A stretch of 30,689 nucleotides of DNA from a virus, in IMG/VR virus record IMGVR_UViG_3300035034_001796, positions 1 to 30,689 of that record. One strand, given 5' to 3'. Under the pieces are notes generated by a model. The model was given only the letters and a program-made list of their open reading frames with translations. It had not been told where the DNA came from and did no database searches. Of the stretch, positions 1 to 8,134 are shown one piece after another. The position numbers and the translations under genes were made by a program. Position 1 is the first letter of the stretch. Every line of letters begins with the position of its first letter.

Positions 1-33
1 ATAATGTTTTGAATACTGTAAATAATGTTTTGA
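1..33. repeat. Terminal overlap, left copy
   Basis: These 33 bases are identical to 30657-30689. The sheath reading frame runs through the repeat in phase, so this is the overlap left when a circular or circularly permuted molecule is assembled, not a biological repeat inside a gene. Removing one copy leaves a circle of about 30,656 bp. Confidence 0.93.
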
Positions 34-1058
34 CTGGTGCCGTGATGAGCTATGTCAATAGTAGGTTCGTTATCACAAGTTCTACAACAGGCACATCTTC
101 AGCAGTTACTGCAATGACTTTGCCAGAGAATGGCACTGATATATCATATATTATGAATTTTGTTAATGGTGTTGACATAGTAGCAGGTCTTGATGCACAA
201 GTTTTAAGTGCTGAAACTAAAGAACAGTCTTTAATAGCTAATTACTCTGAAATAGTATTCAAGGGTGTAACATTTTTAGATCAAATGAATGATACTGAAC
301 GTTTAGCATGTGCATCTTGGTGTCAAGCAAATGATGTTCTTGGTTATGAAGTATATGATCAGCCAGTAAACTTAGATGTTAACCCAACCAATAATGTATG
401 GCAGATTATACTTAATAGTTACTCAAACTGGAGAATGTTTTATTCACCAACAAATCAGAAAAACTTGCCAGTAGTCTATATGTCAAGGCTTCATACAATG
501 AACTTAGAGGGTGATGGTACAGCTATTACCATGAACCTAAAAGAGTTGGTAGGTGTTTCTGCTGAGGACTATGATCAATCGACCATATTAAAAGCTGATA
601 GAGTTGGTCTGGATTTATATTCATCTTTAGAAAAGACAACTAAGACTGTTGTTAAGTCATCTAGTGGTAATGATTTTAGTGATAACAGATATTTTTCTAT
701 TGCTTTTGTTAATTCTTTGAAAACAGATATGTTTAATTTTTTGTCAAATACAAGTACTAAAATACCTCAAACACAGTCTGGGGTTAATCAAATTGCAGGA
801 CAAGTAGAAAAGACTATAGCTAAATATATTAGAAATGGTTTTGTTGCTGCAGGTACTTGGAACTCATCAACTAAGTTTGGTGACTATGAAGCTTTTGATA
901 GAGCTATTCAAACTCAGGGGTATTATGTTTATGCAGGTGACTTATCGGCTCAATCTCAAGCAGATAGAGAGGCTAGAAAATCAGTACCATTTCAAATAGC
1001 CGTTAAGCTTAGCGGAGCTACGCATTCGATCGAACTTATACTAACTATAGAAAAATAA
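1..1058 (+). CDS. Tail sheath protein, DUF3383 family (C-terminal part)
   Basis: This is the larger part of the contractile tail sheath. The gene starts at 30215, runs to 30656 and continues here, with codons in phase from base 3. The joined product is 499 residues, a normal length for DUF3383 sheath proteins. The segment with NDTERLACASWCQANDVLG and the C-terminal region with TQGYYVYAGDLSAQS are typical of the family. Sheath subunits form the outer contractile tube that drives the inner tube through the cell envelope. The tube gene follows 13 bases later, the standard sheath-tube order. There is no start codon of its own here; a TTG at base 9 is internal. Confidence 0.9.
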   Translation, partial: NVLNTVNNVLTGAVMSYVNSRFVITSSTTGTSSAVTAMTLPENGTDISYIMNFVNGVDIVAGLDAQVLSAETKEQSLIANYSEIVFKGVTFLDQMNDTERLACASWCQANDVLGYEVYDQPVNLDVNPTNNVWQIILNSYSNWRMFYSPTNQKNLPVVYMSRLHTMNLEGDGTAITMNLKELVGVSAEDYDQSTILKADRVGLDLYSSLEKTTKTVVKSSSGNDFSDNRYFSIAFVNSLKTDMFNFLSNTSTKIPQTQSGVNQIAGQVEKTIAKYIRNGFVAAGTWNSSTKFGDYEAFDRAIQTQGYYVYAGDLSAQSQADREARKSVPFQIAVKLSGATHSIELILTIEK

Positions 1059-1071
1059 GGGTACAAAAAAA

Positions 1072-1503
1072 ATGGCTTTAAAAACTAGTTTAATACCGAC
1101 AGAAGAAGCAACTGTGAATCTTTTTGGTACATCAATTACTGATTTTATAGCAGGCGATTACATTGAAATAACTATGCAAAATAATAAGAGTGAACAGAAA
1201 TTTGGCTCAAATACTACCGTTACTCAAAAAAATGTTACTGGTGATGCTGCTCAAATAACTCTTAATGTCATGATGTTGTCAGGTAGTGATGCTTTTTTAA
1301 ACAATACCTATAATCAGAGTTCGCCAGTAGTACAAGATGGTAGTATAAAACGTTTCTATACTAAAAACGGTATATCTAATGTTGAAACATTATCACTAAG
1401 TAATGCAACTATTCAAATGCGTAATTTGGCTAGTTATGGTAATCAAGCACCAAATGAGAGCATACAATATATTATCTCTTGTGAAGTTACAAGGCAGGTT
1501 TAG
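1072..1503 (+). CDS. Tail tube protein, DUF3277-like
   Basis: This 143-residue protein directly follows the sheath. Its size, beta-rich composition and position fit the inner tail tube of DUF3383-type myophages, where DUF3277 proteins occupy this slot. The tube forms the hollow channel for DNA. The stop codon TAG shares its last base with the upstream edge of the next gene, so the two are tightly coupled. The family call rests on position and general resemblance; no catalytic motif is expected. Confidence 0.78.
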   Translation: MALKTSLIPTEEATVNLFGTSITDFIAGDYIEITMQNNKSEQKFGSNTTVTQKNVTGDAAQITLNVMMLSGSDAFLNNTYNQSSPVVQDGSIKRFYTKNGISNVETLSLSNATIQMRNLASYGNQAPNESIQYIISCEVTRQV

Positions 1504-1505
1504 TG

Positions 1506-1802
1506 ATGTCTGATAAAAGTTTTATCGTTAATGATTTTAAGTTTGATCTTTATAACGACTCTATAAATAATAGTTTAAGGGTTGTTGGTTATTTTACAAA
1601 GATAGGTAAAATGGCTGAATTAGAAGACTATAGTTTTATAGGGACTAAGGAGCAGTTAGAGATAGCTAAATTAATGGAAGAAATGTATCAATATGACAAG
1701 GCTTTCATTTCTAAAATACCAATGTTTTGGGATGATAAAAAGAATATCTACCTGAGATGGTTTATGCAAGGAGGTGAGCTGATAGCTCGTCCATTTTTAT
1801 AG
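1506..1802 (+). CDS. Tail assembly chaperone, short (gpG-like) form
   Basis: The 98-residue product lies between the tube and tape-measure genes, where contractile and long-tailed phages encode the chaperone that coats the tape measure during tail assembly. I chose ATG 1506 over the adjacent GTG 1503 because an AGG purine run sits about eight bases before it. The 0-frame ends PFL at a TAG at 1800-1802. The sequence CCA TTT TTA TAG at the end, and a long open +1 frame beyond it, indicate that a fraction of ribosomes shift frame to make a longer gpGT-like form. No ATPase or other enzyme motif is seen. Confidence 0.72.
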   Translation: MSDKSFIVNDFKFDLYNDSINNSLRVVGYFTKIGKMAELEDYSFIGTKEQLEIAKLMEEMYQYDKAFISKIPMFWDDKKNIYLRWFMQGGELIARPFL

Positions 1803-2028
1803 AAAGAAATATATCTTAAATTTCTATACTAAAAACAATAATCATAATTATATTGGCTATACAAACGTATCAAATGCTAATCAATTTATATTCTATTTAG
1901 TCAAGAAAGGCTATGGTAAGTATAGTGATATAATTAATCTAAATACTAGCATCGTACTTGATATGCTTGAATATGAAAACATTAATAGTGATATTGAAAA
2001 TCATATAAGGTCTAATAATGATAGTTAA
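1795..2028 (+). CDS. Frameshifted C-terminal extension of tail chaperone (gpT-like)
   Basis: An open frame runs for 76 codons from TAT at 1798 to the TAA at 2026-2028, in the +1 (equivalently -2) frame relative to the upstream chaperone. It has no ATG, GTG or TTG in its first 55 codons, and a stop at 1783-1785 limits upstream extension to about 15 bases. It can therefore be made only by a shift within 1786-1800. The run TTTTT at 1794-1798 lets Phe-tRNA re-pair one base forward on TTT, giving a fused protein of about 173 residues. The extension overlaps the tape-measure start by 11 bases. A base-call error in the T run would be the trivial alternative. Confidence 0.7.
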   Translation, partial: FYRKKYILNFYTKNNNHNYIGYTNVSNANQFIFYLVKKGYGKYSDIINLNTSIVLDMLEYENINSDIENHIRSNNDS

Positions 2029-3337
2029 TGAAATTGTAAACAAAATAAAGTTTAGTGGTTCGCTATCACCTATCAAAGATTTAAATTCTAATCTTAAAGA
2101 TGCTACAACAAATATAAAAGATGTTGGTAAGGGTTTTCTAAAGATTGGTGCAGGTATCACTGGTGTTATAGGTGGTATTGCATTATTTACAAATAAAACT
2201 CTTGAGAGTAGACAGAATTTAATCAATCTATCGTCTCAAATTGGTGTATCTACAGATAAGATACAAGAGCTTGGTTATATTGCCAGTCAAACAGGTTCAA
2301 GTTTTGACACTATAGAAAATTCACTATCTGGATTAACAGATAGAATAAGCCAAGCCTTAATAACTGGTGATGAGGGATTTGCTCGATTAGGGGTATCTAT
2401 CCAAAAGTCTAACGGTGATATTAAGAAATCTGATGAACTATTATTAAACATTAGAGATAGGTTTAGTGATTTAAAATTATCTCAAGAACAAAAAGTAATG
2501 TTTGCTAATAATCTTGGATTAGATAGATCATTAATAGATATGCTATCTATGACAAATAAGCAGTTTGATGAAATACTCTCTAAGTCTACTGAGTTTGACA
2601 TAATCAGTAAAGAAGATCTTGATAAGGCTGCTGAATACAATAATACAATGCGAAGGTTAAAGACTACTTTTGCAGGGATAGCTACAGACTTAGCTATTCA
2701 ATTTGCACCAACATTTGAAAAAATGGCTAACGAGTTTGCATCTTGGGTTCGTGACAATAAAGAGTTTATCAAAGATACTGGGAAGAATTTAGGGATTACA
2801 TTAAAATATATAGCGTCAGGACTGACGGGATTAGTTAATGGTTTTAGTAGTGTTTTAAAAACAGCCAATGATTTCGGTTATTATTTAGATTCAGTTCTGG
2901 GCAGCTCTATAGACGATTTTGTAGGTGGCCTTACTAGTATATATGATATGTTTGCTAACATATTAGAAGTTGTATCGTCTGTTGGAAATAAGATAGGTAG
3001 TGTTTTTGGCTATCAAGATGATAACAAGGAAGATAGATCAAAAAAAAGAAAAGAATATTTTGATAATCTTCCTAAGGGAGTAACACCAGAAAATATACAA
3101 TATTTCACTACAAATGAAATAGAACAAATGAGGATGATGCAAGCCCCAACTCCAAGCATAAAAAATACAAATAATAGAAATACTAATAGTAGTACAAATA
3201 CTAATAATAGTACAAATAATAATATAAGTATAAATGTTCAAGGTAGTAATGCTAACGATATTGCTAAAAAAACTATGGATACTTTGAAAAGATATCTTGA
3301 TTCCACCGAGACACAAAACAAGAGTGTAATAATATGA
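2018..3337 (+). CDS. Tail tape measure protein
   Basis: This 439-residue protein has a hydrophobic glycine-rich segment near residues 40-60 (GAGITGVIGGIALF), followed by long helical stretches and a second glycine-rich patch near 265-275. It ends in an Asn/Thr/Ser-rich linker (about 385-410) before a short helical tail. That composition and its place after the chaperone identify the tape measure, which sets tail length and lines the tube before DNA ejection. It is short for a myophage; at the usual 0.15 nm per residue it predicts a tail of roughly 65 nm. ATG 2018 has AAGG eight bases upstream. It ends with a 4-base overlap into the next gene. Confidence 0.85.
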   Translation: MIVNEIVNKIKFSGSLSPIKDLNSNLKDATTNIKDVGKGFLKIGAGITGVIGGIALFTNKTLESRQNLINLSSQIGVSTDKIQELGYIASQTGSSFDTIENSLSGLTDRISQALITGDEGFARLGVSIQKSNGDIKKSDELLLNIRDRFSDLKLSQEQKVMFANNLGLDRSLIDMLSMTNKQFDEILSKSTEFDIISKEDLDKAAEYNNTMRRLKTTFAGIATDLAIQFAPTFEKMANEFASWVRDNKEFIKDTGKNLGITLKYIASGLTGLVNGFSSVLKTANDFGYYLDSVLGSSIDDFVGGLTSIYDMFANILEVVSSVGNKIGSVFGYQDDNKEDRSKKRKEYFDNLPKGVTPENIQYFTTNEIEQMRMMQAPTPSIKNTNNRNTNSSTNTNNSTNNNISINVQGSNANDIAKKTMDTLKRYLDSTETQNKSVII

Positions 3338-4161
3338 GTAGTGTAGCTAGTTATCTCATTAACAGAGTTAATAATGAAATACCTACTAATGATGATAAGT
3401 TAATATCAATAGGTGGGTTGACAGCTTTTGCAGATAATATCGTCAATACAACCCATTCAGCTCAAGCAACAGAGTATTATGTTGAAGATGGTAGTAATGT
3501 TTCAGATACTATAATACAGATGCCTACAGAGATAGAAATAGATGGGTATATTAGTGATAGTTTACTGTATAGGAAAAACCCTACTGTTTTTTCAAGAGTC
3601 ACAGGAGATGGCCTAGCTATTATTAGTAAATATACTAACAATAAAACTCAAGCTCAAATAAACAAAGCTTTAGCATTTGGTCAATCATTATCAGACATAT
3701 ATTCTCAATATGACCAGTTAGTTAGAGATGGTTTAAGTATTTTAGAAATATTTGAAAGAAATACTAAAGACAAGTACGTAGATAAATTTTATTCTGAAAT
3801 CAGAAGACTTCAAAGTACAGGTCAATTGATTAAAGTTAAAACTAAGAATACATCATATGAAAGTATGGCTATTGAATCATTTAATTTCATACAAGACTAT
3901 AACAACATTAATTCTGCAAGTTTTTCTATATCTTTGAAACAGGTCAGGTTAGTGTCAAGTAGGCAGTCTGATAAGTCTGATATGATAGGAAAAAATACTG
4001 CAAAGACTATAGCTGATCAAGTATCTACCAAATCATCGGAAGGGGTACAAACTGGGACAAAAATTCCAGTAGAAGAAATTTCTAATAATGCAATATTTAA
4101 CTCATCATTAGAAAAATTAATAAATAATAAAGAAACATTTCTATTTCAAGGGTCTCTTTAA
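3334..4161 (+). CDS. Dit-like baseplate/distal tail protein
   Basis: The 275-residue protein contains THSAQATEYYVEDGSNVSDT at residues 40-60, followed by PTEIEIDGYISDSL. This arrangement (H-A-x-TEY-VEDG-x-SD then a P-x-x-I-x-I-x-G strand) is characteristic of Dit-like N-terminal domains in compact myophage baseplates. The role is to join the tail tube end to the baseplate hub. The C-terminal third is Ser/Lys-rich and less conserved in appearance. It overlaps the tape measure by 4 bases and the plug gene by 1 base, consistent with translational coupling. Confidence 0.72.
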   Translation: MSSVASYLINRVNNEIPTNDDKLISIGGLTAFADNIVNTTHSAQATEYYVEDGSNVSDTIIQMPTEIEIDGYISDSLLYRKNPTVFSRVTGDGLAIISKYTNNKTQAQINKALAFGQSLSDIYSQYDQLVRDGLSILEIFERNTKDKYVDKFYSEIRRLQSTGQLIKVKTKNTSYESMAIESFNFIQDYNNINSASFSISLKQVRLVSSRQSDKSDMIGKNTAKTIADQVSTKSSEGVQTGTKIPVEEISNNAIFNSSLEKLINNKETFLFQGSL

Positions 4162-4499
4162 TGAAACTAATTAACAGCATTACAGATCAATCATATCAAG
4201 TGCACTTTATAAAGTTAGATATCGGTGAAATACAGTTAGTACTAAGGTATCATAATGTCATTCGTATGTGGTGCATGGATGTATTCTATGCTAATACTAC
4301 TATAAACGGAGTTAGATTATCTTTAGGTGTGCAACATATAAATCGTGAGAACTTACCATTTGATTTTATTGTAATTGACAATTCAAATATTGGTTTAGAC
4401 CCTTATAGAATTAAAGATTTCTCAGATGCAAGAGTACAGCTGTATATGCTTGAAGCTGATGATATGGAGGTTTTACGTGGCAGAGCAGTACAAGTTTAA
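4161..4499 (+). CDS. Baseplate plug protein (Pam3 gp18-like)
   Basis: A 112-residue protein with the general form of the baseplate plug family described in the cyanophage Pam3 structure: strands ending in IQLVLRYHNV, a tryptophan in the centre (MWCMDVFY) and a C-terminal AQLYMLE-like strand. Its position between the Dit-like and hub genes matches that simplified baseplate. Its 3' end overlaps the hub gene by 23 bases and contains the hub's Shine-Dalgarno sequence. Confidence 0.68.
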   Translation: MKLINSITDQSYQVHFIKLDIGEIQLVLRYHNVIRMWCMDVFYANTTINGVRLSLGVQHINRENLPFDFIVIDNSNIGLDPYRIKDFSDARVQLYMLEADDMEVLRGRAVQV

Positions 4500-5343
4500 T
4501 AGGTCTTATTTGCTAACATTTTCTTTCAACGATAGTAGAAATGATATAAATATAGAGCCACCATTAAATATTGAGTTTGAATGTACTAAGTACGATACAG
4601 GTTCCACTAGTAGTGCAATAATAAAAGTCTATAATCTTAATGTTAAAAATAGACTTCATATAGAAAAAAATGATACTGATACCTCAAAAATAATAAAAAT
4701 ATCTCTAAAGGTTGGTTATAAAAATAGTGATAGTTTAAACCTAAAAAATCTATTTATACAAAGTGTACTTAGAAGTTATACCTATAGAGATGGAGCTGAT
4801 TACATAACCATTATAGAGTGCAATAATAGCACAAACATTTTAGATAAACCTCTACCACCAACTGGTATAAAAAATCTCAATCAATTAATTAATTATTGTG
4901 CTGATGGAATGAAAGAGTTTGGTATAACAAAAGGTGCTGTCAACCAAAGAATAAATAATACTAGACCATTGGTTGCCTTTGGTAATGCGTATGATTTGTT
5001 GTTTGATCAAATACAAAAAAATGAAACCTTTTTTATAGATGATGAGCAGTTTTATATTTTAAAAAATAATCAAGTAGTTAGTAGATTTATTCCAATAGTT
5101 AGTGCTGATACTGGGTTATTAGATACCCCCATTATGCAAGATAGCCTAATAAATTTTAGTATGCTAATAAGCCCTGAAGTAAAACTTGCTAGACGATTCG
5201 AAATAATAAGTACAGTTAACAGCAAAGTAAATAATGTATATAAATGTATTCAAATTCAATATAGTGGTAATTATATGGGTGATAATTGGATACAAACAGT
5301 TACAGGAACACTAAGCAATAATTATGAGGTCATATCTAAATGA
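4477..5343 (+). CDS. Baseplate hub protein (gp27/Pam3 gp19-like)
   Basis: The 288-residue product begins at GTG 4477, chosen because a full GGAGG (4466-4470) lies six bases before it. The frame stays open upstream to 4426, but the extra residues are only the shadow of the plug gene. The protein is beta-rich, with IIKVYNLN near residue 48 and a block at about 115-125 (DKPLPPTGIKNLNQLI) typical of hub domains. A trimer of hub proteins would link the tube to the spike encoded next. It overlaps the spike gene by 4 bases. Confidence 0.72.
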   Translation: MAEQYKFNRSYLLTFSFNDSRNDINIEPPLNIEFECTKYDTGSTSSAIIKVYNLNVKNRLHIEKNDTDTSKIIKISLKVGYKNSDSLNLKNLFIQSVLRSYTYRDGADYITIIECNNSTNILDKPLPPTGIKNLNQLINYCADGMKEFGITKGAVNQRINNTRPLVAFGNAYDLLFDQIQKNETFFIDDEQFYILKNNQVVSRFIPIVSADTGLLDTPIMQDSLINFSMLISPEVKLARRFEIISTVNSKVNNVYKCIQIQYSGNYMGDNWIQTVTGTLSNNYEVISK

Positions 5344-5921
5344 TTACAAAAGAAACACCTTTTTTTGATATTATAAACTCAAGTATAAGCAAAGCTTTGT
5401 CTAATACGCACACAAGTATAATAGCTAAGATAGTTAAAGTTAATGTATCCACTATAGATTGCCAGCCAGTATTAAGAAGAAAAAAAACAGAAGATGAAAG
5501 TATAAAGCTACCTATCTTTACAGAGGTTCCGATCATCACCATGCAAGGTGGGAAAAGTAATATCCTTATGCCATTATCAATAGGTGACTATGTGCTATTA
5601 ATCGTTCATGAGCGTTGTTTTGACTATTGGTATACTTACGGTTACGATGATAATTTACCCCCTTTAAATAGAATGCATGACTATAGCGATTGCTTTGCTT
5701 TATGCGGTGTCAATACACAAGATAATGAACTACCTATACCGTCAGTTACAACGATTAACGGTGATCTTATTATCAATGGAGACGTAAATATACAGGGAAA
5801 TTTGACAGTTACAGGAAAAATAACAGCAGATGACTGTTTAACTACTAGTGGTGTAAGTCTCAAAAACCATATACATGGTGGCGTGCAAAGTGGAAGTGGC
5901 AATACAGGAACACCGAGTTAA
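5340..5921 (+). CDS. Membrane-puncturing spike, Gp138 family
   Basis: This 193-residue protein has an N-terminal OB-like domain (VNVSTIDCQPVLRR; VPIITMQGG; LPLSIGDYVLLIVHERC-like region) followed by beta-helical repeats (NGDLIINGDVNIQGNLTVTG). It ends with HIHGGVQSGSGNTGTPS; the HxH at residues 177-179 matches the metal-binding tip of phi92 gp138 spikes. The trimeric spike pierces the outer membrane when the sheath contracts. Gene order hub-spike-gp25-J is the compact baseplate cassette. Confidence 0.88.
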   Translation: MITKETPFFDIINSSISKALSNTHTSIIAKIVKVNVSTIDCQPVLRRKKTEDESIKLPIFTEVPIITMQGGKSNILMPLSIGDYVLLIVHERCFDYWYTYGYDDNLPPLNRMHDYSDCFALCGVNTQDNELPIPSVTTINGDLIINGDVNIQGNLTVTGKITADDCLTTSGVSLKNHIHGGVQSGSGNTGTPS

Positions 5922-5930
5922 GGATATAAA

Positions 5931-6287
5931 ATGTCAGTAAGAAAATTAAGTATTGATGGTGATTGGACTTTTGGACGTTCTTTAAGAGATTATTATAGAG
6001 AATCGGATGAAGTACATCAAAATGTGCGTACTAGGGTGAAATCATGGTTTAATGATTGGTTTTTAGGTGTTGATGAATATATTGATTGGGAAAATCTTCT
6101 AGGTAATAAAAATACTGAAGAAAATATAATCAAGCAGGTTGAAAGATGTGTGTTAAATACAAATGGTGTAGCAAATATAATATCTCTAGATATAAACACT
6201 GATACTACATCAAGAAATGCTACTATCAAGATCGAATATAACACTCTTTTTGATAAAAGTTTCAAAGGAGAGTTCAATATTTTGTGA
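5931..6287 (+). CDS. Baseplate wedge protein, gp25-like
   Basis: The 118-residue product carries the gp25-like pattern: an N-terminal strand with DGDWTFGRSLRDYY, a central amphipathic helix with WFLGVDEYIDWENLLG, and a C-terminal beta segment (TIKIEYNTLF). gp25/W-type proteins tie the sheath to the baseplate wedge and trigger contraction. AAGGA lies shortly before the ATG. A TGATATAAT promoter-like sequence follows the stop. Confidence 0.76.
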   Translation: MSVRKLSIDGDWTFGRSLRDYYRESDEVHQNVRTRVKSWFNDWFLGVDEYIDWENLLGNKNTEENIIKQVERCVLNTNGVANIISLDINTDTTSRNATIKIEYNTLFDKSFKGEFNIL

Positions 6288-6296
6288 TGATATAAT
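6288..6296 (+). promoter_or_regulatory. Candidate extended -10 promoter before baseplate J
   Basis: The 9-mer TGATATAAT is an extended -10 element (TGn + TATAAT). The same 9-mer occurs at 30176-30184 before the sheath gene. No convincing -35 is visible, as is allowed for extended -10 promoters. In AT-rich DNA chance matches are frequent, so confidence is low. Confidence 0.33.
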
Positions 6297-6325
6297 TATA
6301 TATATTGATTTTTATATATAGTTTT

Positions 6326-7492
6326 ATGTCTTTAGAATTCACTACATCAGGTTTAACAATAGATACCCTTAATGAGCTACTAATATCTTTAGAGGCTGGA
6401 TATAAATCTATATATGGTAGTGATATAGATGTATCTAGTAATACACCTGATGGTCAAAAAATAGGTATAGATGCAAAAAGTACGCAAGATATAGAGCAAC
6501 TAATACTTAATCTATATAACAATTTAGATCCTGACTTTGCACAGGGTATTTTTCTTAATGTTTTAACTAAGAACTGCGGTATTAAACGCATTGCTGGTAC
6601 ACAATCAAGTGCTTTAGTTAATATAGTAACGACTCAAAGCGTTACATTACCTTCAGACTATTCATTAATTGATATAAATAATAATGTTTGGTCGGTAGAA
6701 AAATCTCAAGTTATACCAATAGGTACTACAAGTATAAATTTTCTATGTACAACTTTTGGTGCTATAACTGCTAAAGCTGGTAATATTAATGAGCAAGATA
6801 CCATTATATTAGGCATAACTTCAGTTAATAATCCTGCTGATGCGAATGTTGGTACAGATGAAGAAACAGATGAAGATCTAAGAGTTAGAAGAATTAAGTC
6901 TACTGAATTTGCAGCCAATTCTACTATTGGATCAATATATGCTCAGCTTAATAATGTAAACGGTGTTTCAGATGCGTTGATAGATGATAATGATTCAAGT
7001 AAACAAAATATAGTTAAAGATATTGCACCAAATACCATATGGTGTGTTGTGGACGGGGGTAGTGATAATGATGTGGCACAAGCTATTTATAGAGATAAAA
7101 CAGCAGGATGTGGATTTAAAGGTAGTACAGTTATAACCATTCGTGAAAATACAGCGTTTGCAAATCGAGTTAATACAAAATTAGTAAGATTTGATAGAGT
7201 AAAAGACATCCCTCTGTATATAAAATTACAAGCCAAAAGAAAAGATGTAAACATACCCTTAGACTTAAATGCAATTAAGAATGCAATAGCTATAAAGTCT
7301 TATATAATTAATGAAACTTGTATTGTAAGTGCTCTATATGATTTTGCATATATGGCAGGTAATAACTTTTACTTATATGATATGCAAGCTAGTGCAGACA
7401 ATGTAACTTTTATCAATAGTTTTATTAATGCAGGTTACGATGAGAAATTTACTATTGATATTTCCAATATAACAATCACAGAAGTAGTTTGA
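6326..7492 (+). CDS. Baseplate J-like protein
   Basis: I start this at ATG 6326, giving 388 residues; a TTG at 6305 would add seven hydrophobic residues that look like leader translation. The N-terminus SGLTIDTLNELLISLEAGYKSIYG and the later ETDEDLRVRRIKSTEFAANSTIGSI block are hallmarks of the baseplate J family. J proteins form the wedge arms that attach fibres and transmit receptor binding. It is followed three bases later by the DUF2612 gene. Confidence 0.9.
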   Translation: MSLEFTTSGLTIDTLNELLISLEAGYKSIYGSDIDVSSNTPDGQKIGIDAKSTQDIEQLILNLYNNLDPDFAQGIFLNVLTKNCGIKRIAGTQSSALVNIVTTQSVTLPSDYSLIDINNNVWSVEKSQVIPIGTTSINFLCTTFGAITAKAGNINEQDTIILGITSVNNPADANVGTDEETDEDLRVRRIKSTEFAANSTIGSIYAQLNNVNGVSDALIDDNDSSKQNIVKDIAPNTIWCVVDGGSDNDVAQAIYRDKTAGCGFKGSTVITIRENTAFANRVNTKLVRFDRVKDIPLYIKLQAKRKDVNIPLDLNAIKNAIAIKSYIINETCIVSALYDFAYMAGNNFYLYDMQASADNVTFINSFINAGYDEKFTIDISNITITEVV

Positions 7493-7495
7493 TAG

Positions 7496-8125
7496 ATGGC
7501 TGATATAGGTATAAATCAAGAATGGATAAACCAATACAAAAATTTGTTAAGGTATCAGTATGTCAATAAGCCAAAAGCAAGTGCAGAAATTGAACTAAAG
7601 CTAAAGGATTTATCGAGAATATTCAATATAGTTCAAGTATTTATTAGTAAGCTAAATGTAGATACTGCAACTGGTGATCAACTTACAAAGGTTGGTAAAA
7701 TAATAGGGGTTAATAGAATTGTTGAATACCCAAGTTCAACTGTTACAATCACAGACGATAATCAATATAGAAAAATAGTAAAAGCAAAAATTATAAAAAA
7801 TGTAACTACTTCAAGAATGTACAACAAGGATCTTGAGAAGATAAATTTTTTTGATGCTTATACGCTCATATTTGATGGCAACGCTTTTGTTACTGATAAT
7901 CAAAATATGACTTTTTCAGTAATTGTTGATAGTACACAAATAACTCAATCTGATATAGAACTTTACTATTATGCAAATGTATTACCTAAGCCCCAAGGTG
8001 TTAAACTAAGGCGAGTTGCAGGATATGACCCTGGTGTTGGTTTTTTTTCATTTAGGAATGATCCCAATGCTAAAAGTTTTAGTGTTGGAACATGGTGTAA
8101 AGTCTATTTAAATTTTGGAAATTAA
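7496..8125 (+). CDS. DUF2612 baseplate/fibre-connector protein
   Basis: The 209-residue protein has KLNVDTATGDQLTKVGKIIGVNR at about residues 51-73, the signature of DUF2612, and a C-terminal beta domain containing YDPGVGFFSFRND. Family members follow baseplate J in compact myophages and act like gpI, completing the wedge and docking fibres. It lies between J and the tail fibre. Confidence 0.85.
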   Translation: MADIGINQEWINQYKNLLRYQYVNKPKASAEIELKLKDLSRIFNIVQVFISKLNVDTATGDQLTKVGKIIGVNRIVEYPSSTVTITDDNQYRKIVKAKIIKNVTTSRMYNKDLEKINFFDAYTLIFDGNAFVTDNQNMTFSVIVDSTQITQSDIELYYYANVLPKPQGVKLRRVAGYDPGVGFFSFRNDPNAKSFSVGTWCKVYLNFGN

Positions 8126-8134
8126 GGAATAAAA

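Noticed and set aside
4426-4476. Longer N-terminus for the hub protein
   Set aside because: These codons are the shadow of the plug gene. GTG 4477 has a perfect GGAGG at the right distance.
5336-5542. Minus-strand ORFs of 60-125 codons opposite structural and replication genes (for example 5336-5542, 17360-17740, 22526-22732)
   Set aside because: They are antisense shadows of well-supported genes, lack ribosome sites and have biased hydrophobic composition from AT-rich codons.
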